Assembly: GCA_959606705.1 (NCBI GenBank)
Contig: CAUHLX010000069.1
Location: forward strand, 1 to 10,320
Source: an uncultured Bacillota bacterium
GTDB taxonomy: Bacteria; Bacillota; Clostridia; Peptostreptococcales; Anaerovoracaceae
DNA length: 10,320 bases
Direction: 5' to 3'
Part shown: in pieces, positions 1 through 8,300 of the stretch
Position numbering within the stretch: position 1 is the stretch's first letter
How the letters are laid out: the number at the start of each line of letters is the position of its first letter
Notes under the pieces: model-generated
The model's input: the letters and a program-made list of their open reading frames with translations, nothing else
Database searches by the model: none
What the model was told of the DNA's origin: nothing
Made by a program: the position numbers and the translations under genes

Positions 1-16
1 TCAATCTTTTGAAAAC

Positions 17-44
17 AAGCTGTTGATGATTCAACAGTTTTTTT
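17..44 (+). terminator. Rho-independent terminator of an upstream gene outside the window
   Basis: A perfect 7-bp stem (CTGTTGA at 20-26 pairing with TCAACAG at 31-37, loop TGAT) can be extended by a G-T wobble and two A-T pairs. It is followed directly by seven T residues (38-44). This is the classic intrinsic terminator form on the + strand. No gene end is visible before it, so it probably closes a + strand gene lying left of the window and separates it from the exonuclease gene. The A-rich stretch on its left side could allow weak function in the other direction. Confidence 0.8.
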
Positions 45-77
45 ATAGAGAGAAACAGGAAAGGAGAATCGTGAAGG

Positions 78-833
78 ATGAAAATAATTACTTGGAATGT
101 AAACGGCTTACGGGCTTGTTTGAATAAAGGATTTTTGGATTACTGCAAAGAGACGGAGGCGGATATCATCTGCCTACAGGAAACAAAGATGATGAAAGGA
201 CAGGCGGAGGTTCCGTTGGAAGGGTATGAAGAGTATTGGAACAGCGCGGAGAAAAAGGGCTATTCCGGAACGGCGGTTTTCACGAAGGAAACCCCGCTTT
301 CCGTAACCTACGACATCGACGCGGAAGGGCACGATACGGAAGGACGCGCGATTACCCTGGAATTTGAGGACTTTTACCTAGTGACGGAGTATACGCCAAA
401 TTCAAAGGACAAGCTGGCGCGAATCGATTATCGCATGGAGTGGGAGGACGCCTTCCGGGATTACGTGAAAAAGCTGGATGAGAAAAAACCGGTAATCATC
501 TGCGGAGATCTGAACGTAGCGCATCAGGAGATCGACTTGAAAAATCCCAAGACCAACCGAGGCAGCGCCGGGTTTTCCGACCAGGAGCGTGAAAAGTTCG
601 GAGCGCTTCTGGAAGCGGGCTTTGTGGATACCTGGCGCAGTCTGAATCCGGAGGTCACCGGCGTCTATACCTGGTGGTCCTATCGGTTCAACGCCAGAGC
701 CAACAACGCGGGATGGCGCATCGACTACTTTCTGGTATCCCAGCGGTTTAAGGAGAAGGTCCGGGACGTGATCATTCGCGGGGATGTGTCAGGCAGCGAC
801 CATTGTCCGGTAGAGTTGATTTTAGAACGGTAG
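78..833 (+). CDS. xth: Exodeoxyribonuclease III (AP endonuclease, ExoIII/ExoA type)
   Basis: This is a cytoplasmic DNA repair enzyme of the endonuclease/exonuclease/phosphatase fold. The family cuts DNA 5' of abasic sites in base excision repair and removes nucleotides 3' to 5' from duplex DNA. At 251 residues it matches the usual single-domain length. The expected Mg-binding and catalytic residues are visible: N7 in WNVNG, E35 in LQETK, Y105 in EYTPN, D144 and N146 in GDLNVAH, the WWSYRFNAR motif near 199-207, D216 in WRIDYF, and the final D241-H242 pair in GSDHCP. The ATG at 78 has an AAGGAG site 11 bases upstream (61-66). The gene lies just after an unrelated terminator, and I see no convincing promoter of its own. 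It ends 9 bases before the convergent exporter gene, with no clear terminator between them. The family call is very secure; the symbol varies between xth and exoA by organism. Confidence 0.97.
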   Translation: MKIITWNVNGLRACLNKGFLDYCKETEADIICLQETKMMKGQAEVPLEGYEEYWNSAEKKGYSGTAVFTKETPLSVTYDIDAEGHDTEGRAITLEFEDFYLVTEYTPNSKDKLARIDYRMEWEDAFRDYVKKLDEKKPVIICGDLNVAHQEIDLKNPKTNRGSAGFSDQEREKFGALLEAGFVDTWRSLNPEVTGVYTWWSYRFNARANNAGWRIDYFLVSQRFKEKVRDVIIRGDVSGSDHCPVELILER

Positions 834-842
834 CGAAGCTCC

Positions 843-2264
843 TTATCCCAAGGGATGATCCAGAGGCTTGATCTCCTTGTGATAGATTTGGCGGAGGAAC
901 AGCAGCGAGGCGATCAGGGAGACCGTTTCCGCCAAAGGAAAGGCCACCCACACTCCGTTGACCCCAACGGCTCCGGCCAGTATCCAGGCCATGGGCAGGA
1001 TCAGCACCAGCTGGCGGAGCAGGGACACGATCAAGGAGAGCACGCCGTGGCCCACCGCCTGGAAGATGGTGGAGGCGGCGATGCCGATGGCTGCCGGAAT
1101 AAAGCATAAGCTGATCAGGCGGAGGGCGATGACACCGATGGACAGCAGCTGAGGAGAGGCGTTGAACATCCGGAGCAGCATCGCCGGCGCCAGATGAAAC
1201 AGCAGTGTCCCACAGGCCATAATGACCAGCGCGGTGTACAGCGTCAGCTTAAAAGCGTGCATGAGGCGCTGTTTGTTGCGAGCGCCGAAGTTGTAGCCGA
1301 AAATAGGCATGGCGCCCTGAGTAAGGCCGAATACCGGCATGAATATGAAGGATTGCAGTTTGAAATAGATTCCTAACACCGCAACCGCGGCTTCGGAGAA
1401 CGCGATCAGAATTCCGTTGAGCCCCACCAGCATCACGGAGCCGATGGATTGCATCAAAATGGCCGGCGCCCCCACGGCATAAATATTTTTGACTACCTTT
1501 CCACTGAAATGAAACCCTTTGAAGTGGATTTTCACTTCGTGCTCCTTGCCGAAAAGGAAAAACAAGATCAGAAGCATGGCGAAGAACTGACCGGTTACGG
1601 TGGCAATCGCAGCTCCCGCCACACCCATTTTGGGAACGCCCAGGAGCCCGAAGATGAAAATAGGGTCCAGAACGATGTTGCTAACGGCCCCCAGCAAGCT
1701 GCAGATCATCGGCAGGATCATATTGCCCGTCGCTTGCAGTATTTTTTCACTGCAAACCTGAACAAAAGCAAACAGAGAGAAGATAGTGACGATAGCGCAG
1801 TACTGATGCCCGTATTCCACGACGACACCGCTGTCCGTAAAGGCGGATACGAAAGGGCCGGACAAGAACAGGCCGAAGAGGGCGAACGCGATCCAACTGA
1901 AGATGCCCAGGAAAATTCCGTGGGCGGCTGCCGAGTCCGCTTCCGCAAAATTACGTTCACCCAGACGGCGGGAAATCAAGGAATTCAATCCCACACCGGT
2001 ACCCACGCCCACCGCGATCAAGAGCATTTGAACGGGGAATACCAGGGAGACCGCTGCCAGAGCCGGTTCGCCGATCTGTGCCACGAAGATGCTGTCGATG
2101 ATGTTGTACAATGCTTGAATCAGCATGGAGAACATGGCGGGAAGGGACATGGTAAACAAAAGCTTCCCGACGGGCATGGTGCCCATTTTATTGGTGGGGA
2201 TCGGTTGATGATCCGTAAGCTCTGTCTGGGACTCCCGAATTTTTATCTTTGGTTCATGGTTCAT
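843..2264 (-). CDS. MATE-family multidrug efflux transporter
   Basis: This is a polytopic inner-membrane exporter of the multidrug and toxic compound extrusion family, which uses Na+ or H+ gradients to expel cationic drugs. The true substrate cannot be read from sequence. It has about twelve hydrophobic segments in two homologous halves and 473 residues, a normal family length. Family hallmarks include D57 in the first helix (DSIFVAQIG), the ILQATGN segment, NIVLDPIFIFG, GVAGAAIATV, and the second-half QGAMPIFGYNFGARN loop starting near residue 316. It most resembles the DinF/MepA-like branch. The reading frame extends upstream to a GTG at 2306, but that codon has its purine-rich stretch only one base away. 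The ATG at 2264 has AGGAG about 9 bases upstream, so I chose it. The hydrophilic first 25 or so residues precede the first helix. It is transcribed from its own promoter, divergently from the secreted protein gene and convergently with the exonuclease gene. Confidence 0.95.
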   Translation of the reverse strand: MNHEPKIKIRESQTELTDHQPIPTNKMGTMPVGKLLFTMSLPAMFSMLIQALYNIIDSIFVAQIGEPALAAVSLVFPVQMLLIAVGVGTGVGLNSLISRRLGERNFAEADSAAAHGIFLGIFSWIAFALFGLFLSGPFVSAFTDSGVVVEYGHQYCAIVTIFSLFAFVQVCSEKILQATGNMILPMICSLLGAVSNIVLDPIFIFGLLGVPKMGVAGAAIATVTGQFFAMLLILFFLFGKEHEVKIHFKGFHFSGKVVKNIYAVGAPAILMQSIGSVMLVGLNGILIAFSEAAVAVLGIYFKLQSFIFMPVFGLTQGAMPIFGYNFGARNKQRLMHAFKLTLYTALVIMACGTLLFHLAPAMLLRMFNASPQLLSIGVIALRLISLCFIPAAIGIAASTIFQAVGHGVLSLIVSLLRQLVLILPMAWILAGAVGVNGVWVAFPLAETVSLIASLLFLRQIYHKEIKPLDHPLG

Positions 2265-2340
2265 TTTTCTGTACTCCTGTCTATTTCTGCCTTCTTTTCC
2301 GTCCACGCCTTCCGCTGATTGCGTGCATGGTCATCTTAGT

Positions 2341-2349
2341 ATTATACCA
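2341..2349 (-). promoter_or_regulatory. Extended -10 promoter of the MATE exporter gene
   Basis: On the - strand this reads TGGTATAAT, a perfect -10 hexamer with an upstream TGn extension. No good -35 hexamer sits 16-18 bases upstream, which fits an extended -10 promoter. The predicted transcript start is near 2334, giving a leader of about 70 bases before the ATG at 2264. I see no riboswitch-like structure in that leader. Confidence 0.65.
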
Positions 2350-2446
2350 AAGAAAATTTTTATATGGAACTTTTTTCACGGTTTGCCCGTCTTAATTATA
2401 TGTGTTGGCAATTTTAACTGAAACGATCAAAAGGAGTGTGTGACAG

Positions 2447-4555
2447 ATGAAGAAAATTCTGAGCATGGCATTGGCGGTTTGCCTGCTGTTTTCCACGGCC
2501 TCCGTCTCCGCGTTCGCGGCCGGCGGAAGTGACAAGGAACTGGAAAAGGCAATTCAGACCGTAAAAAAAGTAGTGGATATTCCCAAGGAATATACGGAGT
2601 TCGATTATTCCTCCGGCGAGTTTTCGCAGAATGGGAGCAAATCCACGGTCTGGTCTCTGACCTGGTCCGATCCGGATGGAAACGGCAGCATTTCCGCATC
2701 GGTCGATACCACCGACGTCAATCATATGGACACCGACGGAAGAGGAAACCTGCTGACCTACGGCCGTTATCAGTACGATATCGACAAAGAAGGGCTGGCA
2801 AAGGTAAGCCGTTCCGAAGCGGAACGGACCGCCCGGGCGTTTCTCAACAGCGCGATGCCCGACGAAGCCATCGCCGGAGGGATGCGTCAGGTAAAGGAAA
2901 GCGAAAACAAAGCGAATTCCTACAATCACATCTTCGATTACATGTTCTATCATCAGGAGATTCCGGCGTCCTTCCTCACCGTCCGGATCGAAGTGGACAA
3001 ATACACCGGCATGGTCACCTCGTTTCAGGGATTTCCCGCGGGGAACAAGCTGCCGTCCTATCCCTCCCAAGATGGAGTGATCGGAGAAGCCGCAGCCAAA
3101 GCTTCCTATTTGGACAAAGCGGGCGTCACGCTGGCTTATCACTCCAATTTCGATTATAAGACGAAAAAGCTGACGGTATTTCCGGCCTATCAGATCGCGG
3201 ATCGTTCCAGAGATACCTTAGCCGTCGACGCAAAAACCGGTGAATTGAAGCGATTTTCGTTTTCCGCGCACATGGTGTATCTGGACAGCGGAGAGGGAAT
3301 GGCCAAGGCTTCCGGCAACCAAGCCCGGGACGAGGCCATGTTGACTCCGGAAGAGCAGGCGGCGGTCGACGGCGTGTCCGGATTGATCAGCCAGGAACGA
3401 GCGGCGGATGTGATTCGCAAAGCGGCGCCGGGGTTGTCGGCGGACAGCAAATATGACAGCATTTCTTTCAATAAGAATTCCATCGATCCCGACCGCTACA
3501 TCTGGAATGTCAGCTTTGAAAACGCCTATGGTTCGGTAGATGCCAAAACCGGAGAGCTGCTGTCCTTCTATGTGTATCGGGATAGCGCCAAGAGCGGGAA
3601 GACCGTGACGGAAGACGCGGCACGGAAGACTGCGGAAGCGTTCGCAAGGCAGATCGCTCCCGAGACCTTTGCCAAGTGCAAGCTGGAAAAACAGATCAAG
3701 GCGGTGGACGAAAGCACGAAGGACAGCGCCGAAACATTCTCCTTCCGTTTTCTGCGCCAGGAAAATGGAATCGACTTTGTGGATAACGGAATTACAATTA
3801 CGGTAAACTCGGATGGTCAGGTAAGTCAATATGATAAAACCTGGTATGACAGCGCGGAGTTCCCGACGGTGGAAAACGCCATCAGCGCCGATCAGGCGTT
3901 TGACAAGCTGAACGAGATCGGTCATTTCGGTTTGGCATACGAAAGGACCGCTGTGAACGACCAGGAGGCCTCTCTGGTTTACGAGTTCGGCGATTCCCTG
4001 CGGACGGTTCTCATCGATCCTCTCAGCGGAGAACGGTTGGGCGATGACGGAAAGGCCTATCCGGATTCCGGACTGCCGGAATATACGGACCTCAAAGGGC
4101 ACTGGAGTGAAAACGTAGTCAATCAGCTGCTGGAAAACGGCTACTATATCCAGGGTACGGAATTCAAGCCCAATCAGCCGATTACGCAGCTCGGTTTTCT
4201 AAAATACCTGTATTCACCGGGATACTCCACCGTGGATCAAGACAATTTCTACCGAATGCTGGAACGGAACGGGATTTTGAAGCCCGGAGAAAAGAATCCG
4301 GATCAGCAGCTGGCCCGTCAGGATGCGGCCAAATATCTGATTCGTTATATGGGATTGGAAAAAGCGGCGGCACATCCTGAAATATTCAATGTGGTGTTTA
4401 AAGACTCCGTAGCGCAGGAGTACAGGGGATACGCCGCATTGTGTCAGGGGCTGGGCATTATGAAGGGGGACAAGAACAACCAATTCAACGGCTCGAAGGT
4501 GATGACCAACGCCGAAGCGGCCAGCGCCATTTATCAGATGCTCGAGATCAACTAA
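2447..4555 (+). CDS. Secreted YcdB/YcdC-like (PepSY-type) protein with C-terminal S-layer homology repeats
   Basis: This 702-residue exported protein is probably held on the cell wall; its exact function is unknown. Residues 1-25 form a clear signal peptide (MKK, hydrophobic core, cleavage near AFAA). C12 lies in LAVC, which is not a good lipobox, so it is probably not a lipoprotein. Two similar modules follow, at about 120-290 and 385-535. Each has an amphipathic helix (SEAERTARAFL; EDAARKTAEAF), a beta region with a turn (DKYTGMVTSF; NSDGQVSQY), a second helix, and a closing strand pair (DAKTGELKRF; DPLSGERL). A PepSY-like unit sits between them at about 313-378. This resembles YcdB/YcdC repeat proteins, which are linked to PepSY domains. 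Residues 546-590 (YTDLKGHWSENVV) form an SLH repeat; 599-640 and 650-702 are two more degenerate ones. SLH triplets usually bind pyruvylated wall polymers. The ATG has AAGGAG about 10 bases upstream. A strong terminator follows, so it appears monocistronic. Confidence 0.85.
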   Translation: MKKILSMALAVCLLFSTASVSAFAAGGSDKELEKAIQTVKKVVDIPKEYTEFDYSSGEFSQNGSKSTVWSLTWSDPDGNGSISASVDTTDVNHMDTDGRGNLLTYGRYQYDIDKEGLAKVSRSEAERTARAFLNSAMPDEAIAGGMRQVKESENKANSYNHIFDYMFYHQEIPASFLTVRIEVDKYTGMVTSFQGFPAGNKLPSYPSQDGVIGEAAAKASYLDKAGVTLAYHSNFDYKTKKLTVFPAYQIADRSRDTLAVDAKTGELKRFSFSAHMVYLDSGEGMAKASGNQARDEAMLTPEEQAAVDGVSGLISQERAADVIRKAAPGLSADSKYDSISFNKNSIDPDRYIWNVSFENAYGSVDAKTGELLSFYVYRDSAKSGKTVTEDAARKTAEAFARQIAPETFAKCKLEKQIKAVDESTKDSAETFSFRFLRQENGIDFVDNGITITVNSDGQVSQYDKTWYDSAEFPTVENAISADQAFDKLNEIGHFGLAYERTAVNDQEASLVYEFGDSLRTVLIDPLSGERLGDDGKAYPDSGLPEYTDLKGHWSENVVNQLLENGYYIQGTEFKPNQPITQLGFLKYLYSPGYSTVDQDNFYRMLERNGILKPGEKNPDQQLARQDAAKYLIRYMGLEKAAAHPEIFNVVFKDSVAQEYRGYAALCQGLGIMKGDKNNQFNGSKVMTNAEAASAIYQMLEIN

Positions 4556-4596
4556 AACGAGATCAGGCTGCGGAAGGCAGCGATGCATGAGAAGAT

Positions 4597-4641
4597 AAAA
4601 GCGTAATCTTTATCGATGGAGATAGAGATTACGCTTTTTTT
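4597..4641. terminator. Bidirectional intrinsic terminator between convergent genes
   Basis: An 18-bp stem (4597-4614 with 4621-4638, one T-G wobble, loop GATGGA) is flanked by a T run on the right (4635-4641) and four A residues on the left, which become a short T run on the - strand. It ends the S-layer-repeat gene on the + strand and the cysteine-rich gene on the - strand. The right arm also encodes the last residues and stop codon of the - strand gene. The + direction should be stronger because its T run is longer. Confidence 0.9.
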
Positions 4642-5225
4642 GAAAACATTCCTTCGTTTTGAGTCGATTCTAAAACGATCTTCAGCTGATCCTCGTCCCG
4701 ATCCGATGAATCCAGCTCCACCAGGTCGTAAATCAGCGGGTCTTGCAGGAGGCGGCGCCAGACGGTGTAGCTGGCTCGGATAAACGAGGGAGTCAGCGTC
4801 ATCCGACGTTCGATCAGCGGACAGCGATAGGGCAGCTCCAGAGGAGAAAGGATCAAAACCAGGCGTCCATCCTCATAAAGATGAGGGGTAAGGGGGAAGA
4901 AGCGGCACTGGAGCGGCCGCTGTGTTCGGGGACAGTGCGGCGCGCAGGTGCAATGCACAAAATAGACCTTTCCTGTCCAGGAATCGGGGAAATCGTAATC
5001 CGCCGCGTTTTCGGCGCTCCAGCTTAGCCAGGTCTCCTCTCCGGTAAAGAGCTTCTCTTCTCCGGGCAGGAGATAAATTCCCAACTCGAAATCCTCCTCG
5101 CCGTCCTCCTCACAGGTACAGCAGGCCGCGCCGCAGAGAACGCCGCAGTCGGAAGCCAGCGGACTGACCCGATCCAAAAGCCGATAGATCGCTTGGTATG
5201 TCGTTTTTCTGATTGTACTTTTCAT
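4629..5225 (-). CDS. Cysteine-rich conserved-type protein of unknown function, possible metal or Fe-S cluster binder
   Basis: I do not recognise a named family with certainty. The 198-residue product has no signal peptide or membrane segment, so it is probably cytoplasmic. Its ten cysteines cluster in two groups: C27, C31, C35, C36 and C38 (DCGVLCGAACCTC), then C92, C94, C98, C107 and C135. The segment RPLQCRFFPLTP (104-114) recalls the CR..P part of YkgJ-type cysteine-cluster proteins, which are thought to bind zinc or an iron-sulfur cluster. That assignment is inference. The stretch at 39-50 is acidic. The ATG at 5225 is the only reasonable start: an in-frame stop lies two codons upstream and no internal ATG precedes the cysteine motif. 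There is no Shine-Dalgarno sequence; instead a consensus -10 ends only 7 bases before the ATG. The stop codon lies inside the shared terminator hairpin. It is divergent from the activase fusion gene. Confidence 0.8.
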   Translation of the reverse strand: MKSTIRKTTYQAIYRLLDRVSPLASDCGVLCGAACCTCEEDGEEDFELGIYLLPGEEKLFTGEETWLSWSAENAADYDFPDSWTGKVYFVHCTCAPHCPRTQRPLQCRFFPLTPHLYEDGRLVLILSPLELPYRCPLIERRMTLTPSFIRASYTVWRRLLQDPLIYDLVELDSSDRDEDQLKIVLESTQNEGMFSKKA

Positions 5226-5232
5226 AGTTTAT

Positions 5233-5261
5233 ATTATAGTGGAAACCGGCTGATTCGGCAA
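5233..5261 (-). promoter_or_regulatory. Sigma-A-like promoter of the cysteine-rich gene, placed for a leaderless transcript
   Basis: On the - strand, TTGCCG (5261-5256) and a perfect TATAAT (5238-5233) are separated by 17 bases. The predicted transcript start falls at 5226-5225, and 5225 is the A of the ATG start codon. The mRNA would then have essentially no 5' leader, which agrees with the absence of a ribosome binding site. Confidence 0.6.
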
Positions 5262-5269
5262 CCGGAATC
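5252..5269. promoter_or_regulatory. Dyad symmetry over the -35 element, possible operator
   Basis: The inverted repeat GATTC-N8-GAATC spans the -35 hexamer of the - strand promoter. A second, wider imperfect inverted repeat surrounds it (GAAACC at 5242-5247 against GGTTTC at 5285-5290, with further pairs and wobbles inside). Such symmetry over a promoter can be a repressor site, but the arms are short and chance is possible. No regulator gene is visible nearby. Confidence 0.25.
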
Positions 5270-5303
5270 GTTTTGCTCCCGGCTGGTTTCGGTTCTTTTT
5301 CTT

Positions 5304-5332
5304 TTGACCGCCGTATACTATCATGATATAAT
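5304..5332 (+). promoter_or_regulatory. Strong sigma-A-like promoter of the activase fusion gene
   Basis: TTGACC (5304-5309) and TATAAT (5327-5332) are separated by exactly 17 bases, and TGA before the -10 supplies an extended -10 TG motif. The transcript should start near 5339, giving a leader of about 55 bases. That leader ends in a purine-rich ribosome binding site (AAAGGAAG, 5381-5388) before the ATG at 5395. It probably also drives the ACT and PFL genes downstream. Confidence 0.8.
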
Positions 5333-5394
5333 GTGTACTCGGAGATTAAAAAAGAGCATTAGGTATATATATAAGAAGAAAAAGGAAGAAAAAA

Positions 5395-8300
5395 ATGAGT
5401 GAAAGGTTAAAGCTAGGGATCGATATCGGATCGACGACCGTAAAGGTGGTTTTACTGTCGGAGCACAATCAGATCCTGTTTCAGAGATATGAACGGCACA
5501 TGTCCAATGTGTTTGAAAAGGTGGCGGAGCTGGTGGGCGAGCTGTGCGGCCAGTATCCGGAGGAGGAGGCTGCGGTGACCATCACCGGGTCCGGCGGTCT
5601 CGCTTTGTCCAATTTGCTGGGGATTCCTTTTGAGCAGGAGGTTATTTCCTGTTCGAAAGCGGTGGAACAGTTCATTCCTCAGACCGACGTCGTCATCGAG
5701 CTGGGGGGAGAGGATGCTAAGATCACTTTCTATGGGGCGACCATCGAACAGAGAATGAACGGAACCTGCGCCGGAGGAACCGGAGCCTTTATCGATCAGA
5801 TGGCGGTCCTGCTCAACACCGACGCCAGCGGATTGAACGAGGCGGCTAAAAATTATAAATTGATCTATCCCATTGCGGCGCGGTGCGGGGTGTTTGCGAA
5901 AACGGACATCCAGCCTTTGATCAATGAAGGCGCCTCCATGGAGGATTTGGCGGTTTCCATTTTCCAAGCCGTAGTCAATCAGACCATCAGCGGCTTAGCC
6001 TGCGGACGGACCATTCGAGGAAACGTAGCATTTCTGGGCGGGCCGCTGTCGTTTTTATCGGAACTGCGCAAGCGCTTCATCGAGACGTTGCAGATCGCGG
6101 AGGAGCAGATCATCTTTCCGCAGGACTCCAAATATTATGTGGCGATTGGCGCCGCTTTGCTATCGGAACGATTCGAGCCCACCAAGCTGAGCGATCTTCT
6201 GGAGCGAATCACTCACGCCAGTCCGGAGAGTCTGTCGGAGACCAAGCACCTTCCTCCGCTGTTCAACAACTTCGAGGAATTTGAAGAATTCAAAGAGCGG
6301 CACGACCGCGATAAATTAAAGCGCAAGGATATTCGCAAAGCGAGAGGAAAGGTCTTTTTGGGGATCGACGCCGGCTCCACCACGACCAAGGCCGCGCTGA
6401 TCGACGAAGACAAGTATTTGCTTTACTCGTTCTATCGCAGCAATGAAGGAAAGCCTTTGGAGGCGACCATGATCATGCTGCGGGAGCTGTACGAGCAGCT
6501 GCCGACCGGTACTTACATTGCCAACGCCGCGGCCACGGGTTATGGAGAAGGCCTGATCAAGGCCGCGTTTCAGGTGGACATGGGAGAAATCGAAACCATG
6601 GCTCACTACAAAGCCGCGGAGGAGTTTCTGCCGGGAGTGGAGTTCATTCTGGACATCGGCGGACAGGATATGAAGTGCATGAAGATCAAGGACGGGGCCA
6701 TTTACAACATCATGCTCAACGAAGCGTGCTCTTCCGGCTGCGGGTCCTTTATCGAGACTTATTCCAAGTCCGTTAACATGGGCGTCGAGTCCTTTGCCAA
6801 CGAGGCCCTGTTTGCCAAGGCGCCGGTGGATTTGGGTACGCGGTGTACCGTGTTTATGAATTCCAGAGTGAAGCAGGCGCAAAAGGAAGGAGCCACCATC
6901 GGGGATATTTCCGCGGGGCTGTCCTATTCGGTCATCAAAAACGCGCTCTATAAAGTCATTAAACTGCGGGATGTTTCCGAGGCGGGAGAGAAGATCGTGG
7001 TCCAGGGAGGAACCTTCCTGAACAACGCGGTGCTGCGCAGCATTGAAAAGATAATCGGCAAGGAAGTGGTGCGTCCGGATATCGCCGGGATCATGGGAGC
7101 CTACGGCGCGGCGCTCATTGCCCGGGAAAACTATGTGGAAGGGACGGAGTCCAGCATCATCGGCTTGGACGATATGAACTGCTTCACGGTCAACAATTCC
7201 CACACCCGCTGCGGCGGCTGCGAAAATCACTGTATGCTGACCATCAACAAGTTTGGCAACGGACAGAGGTTCATTACCGGCAATCGCTGTGAAAAGGGGG
7301 CCGGCAAGGAAAAGAACGAAGCGGATCTCCCCAATTTATATCAGTATAAATACCAGAGATTGTTTTCGTACGAACCCACGCCGGAGGCTTATGCCAAGAG
7401 GGGAGTCATCGGCATTCCCCGAGTGCTCAACATGCACGAAAATTATCCCTTCTGGTTTACCTTCTTCACCGAGCTGGGGTTTCGAGTGGTACTGTCGCCG
7501 GCGTCCTCCAAGCAGATTTTCGAGCTGGGCATGGAGTCGATTTCTTCCGATACGGTCTGCTATCCGGCCAAGCTGGTGCACGGGCATGTGAAATGGCTGG
7601 TGGACAACGGGGTGAAATGGATTTTCTATCCCAGCATCAACTTTGAGATTGAAGAGGATCCCACGGCGCCCAACCATTTCAACTGTCCGATCGTGGGGAC
7701 CTATCCTGAAGTGATCGCCAACAACATGGACGACGTGTTCGAGGAAAAGGGAGTGCAGTTCAGCCATCCCTTCCTGCCTTATGACAATGACGAGCGCTTG
7801 ATCAAGCGTCTTTACGAATTCCTGAGGGAAAGCAACGTGGGGATGAACGAGGTGTCACGAGCGGTCAAGGCGGCCCGACAGGAGGATAAACGCTTCAAGG
7901 ACGACATCAAGCGGCAGGGCGCTTACGCGCTAAAATATCTGAAAAACAACAACAAAAAAGGGATCATTCTGGCCGGGCGTCCTTACCACCTGGATCCGGA
8001 GATCAATCACGGCATCGACAAGCTGATCGCCACCTTTGATATGGTAGTGCTCACCGAGGACTCCATTTCCCATTTCACCAATCTGTGGAGACCCATCCGG
8101 GTACTGGATCAGTGGATGTACCATTCCAGGCTGTACAAGGCCGCGGAGGTGGCGGGACGGAACGACGACATCGAACTGATTCAGCTCAATTCCTTCGGCT
8201 GCGGTCTGGACGCGGTGACCACCGATCAAGTGGAAGAGCTGCTGAAGAATAAGAACAAGCTTTACACCGTGCTGAAAATCGACGAGGGTTCCAATCTGGG

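Noticed and set aside
23..49. TTGATG and TATAGA as a promoter for the exonuclease gene
   Set aside because: The spacing is only 15 bases, the elements overlap the terminator hairpin, and both hexamers are imperfect.
846..857. Small hairpin (ATCC-CAAG-GGAT) as a terminator between exonuclease and exporter genes
   Set aside because: It has only four base pairs and no T run on either strand, and it lies inside the exporter coding end.
2265..2306. Upstream GTG start for the exporter (14 extra residues)
   Set aside because: The purine-rich stretch lies one base from the GTG, too close for a ribosome binding site, whereas the ATG at 2264 has AGGAG at good spacing.
1449..2318. Long + strand open frame (289 codons) opposite the exporter gene
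   Set aside because: It is rich in H, Q, R, D and G, has no recognisable domain, and is fully antisense to a clear membrane transporter. It is a shadow frame.
2373..2401. Possible + strand promoter (TTTTCA, then TTATAT) for the S-layer-repeat gene
   Set aside because: The -10 matches the consensus at only about three of six positions. A promoter should lie here, but I cannot place it with confidence.
3218..4102. Long - strand open frame (294 codons) opposite the S-layer-repeat gene
   Set aside because: It has no domain and no proper ribosome binding site, and the opposite strand has a signal peptide, repeats and SLH motifs.
6316..7230. Long - strand open frame (304 codons) opposite the activase fusion gene
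   Set aside because: It has no family resemblance; the composition is typical of a complement of well-conserved coding sequence.
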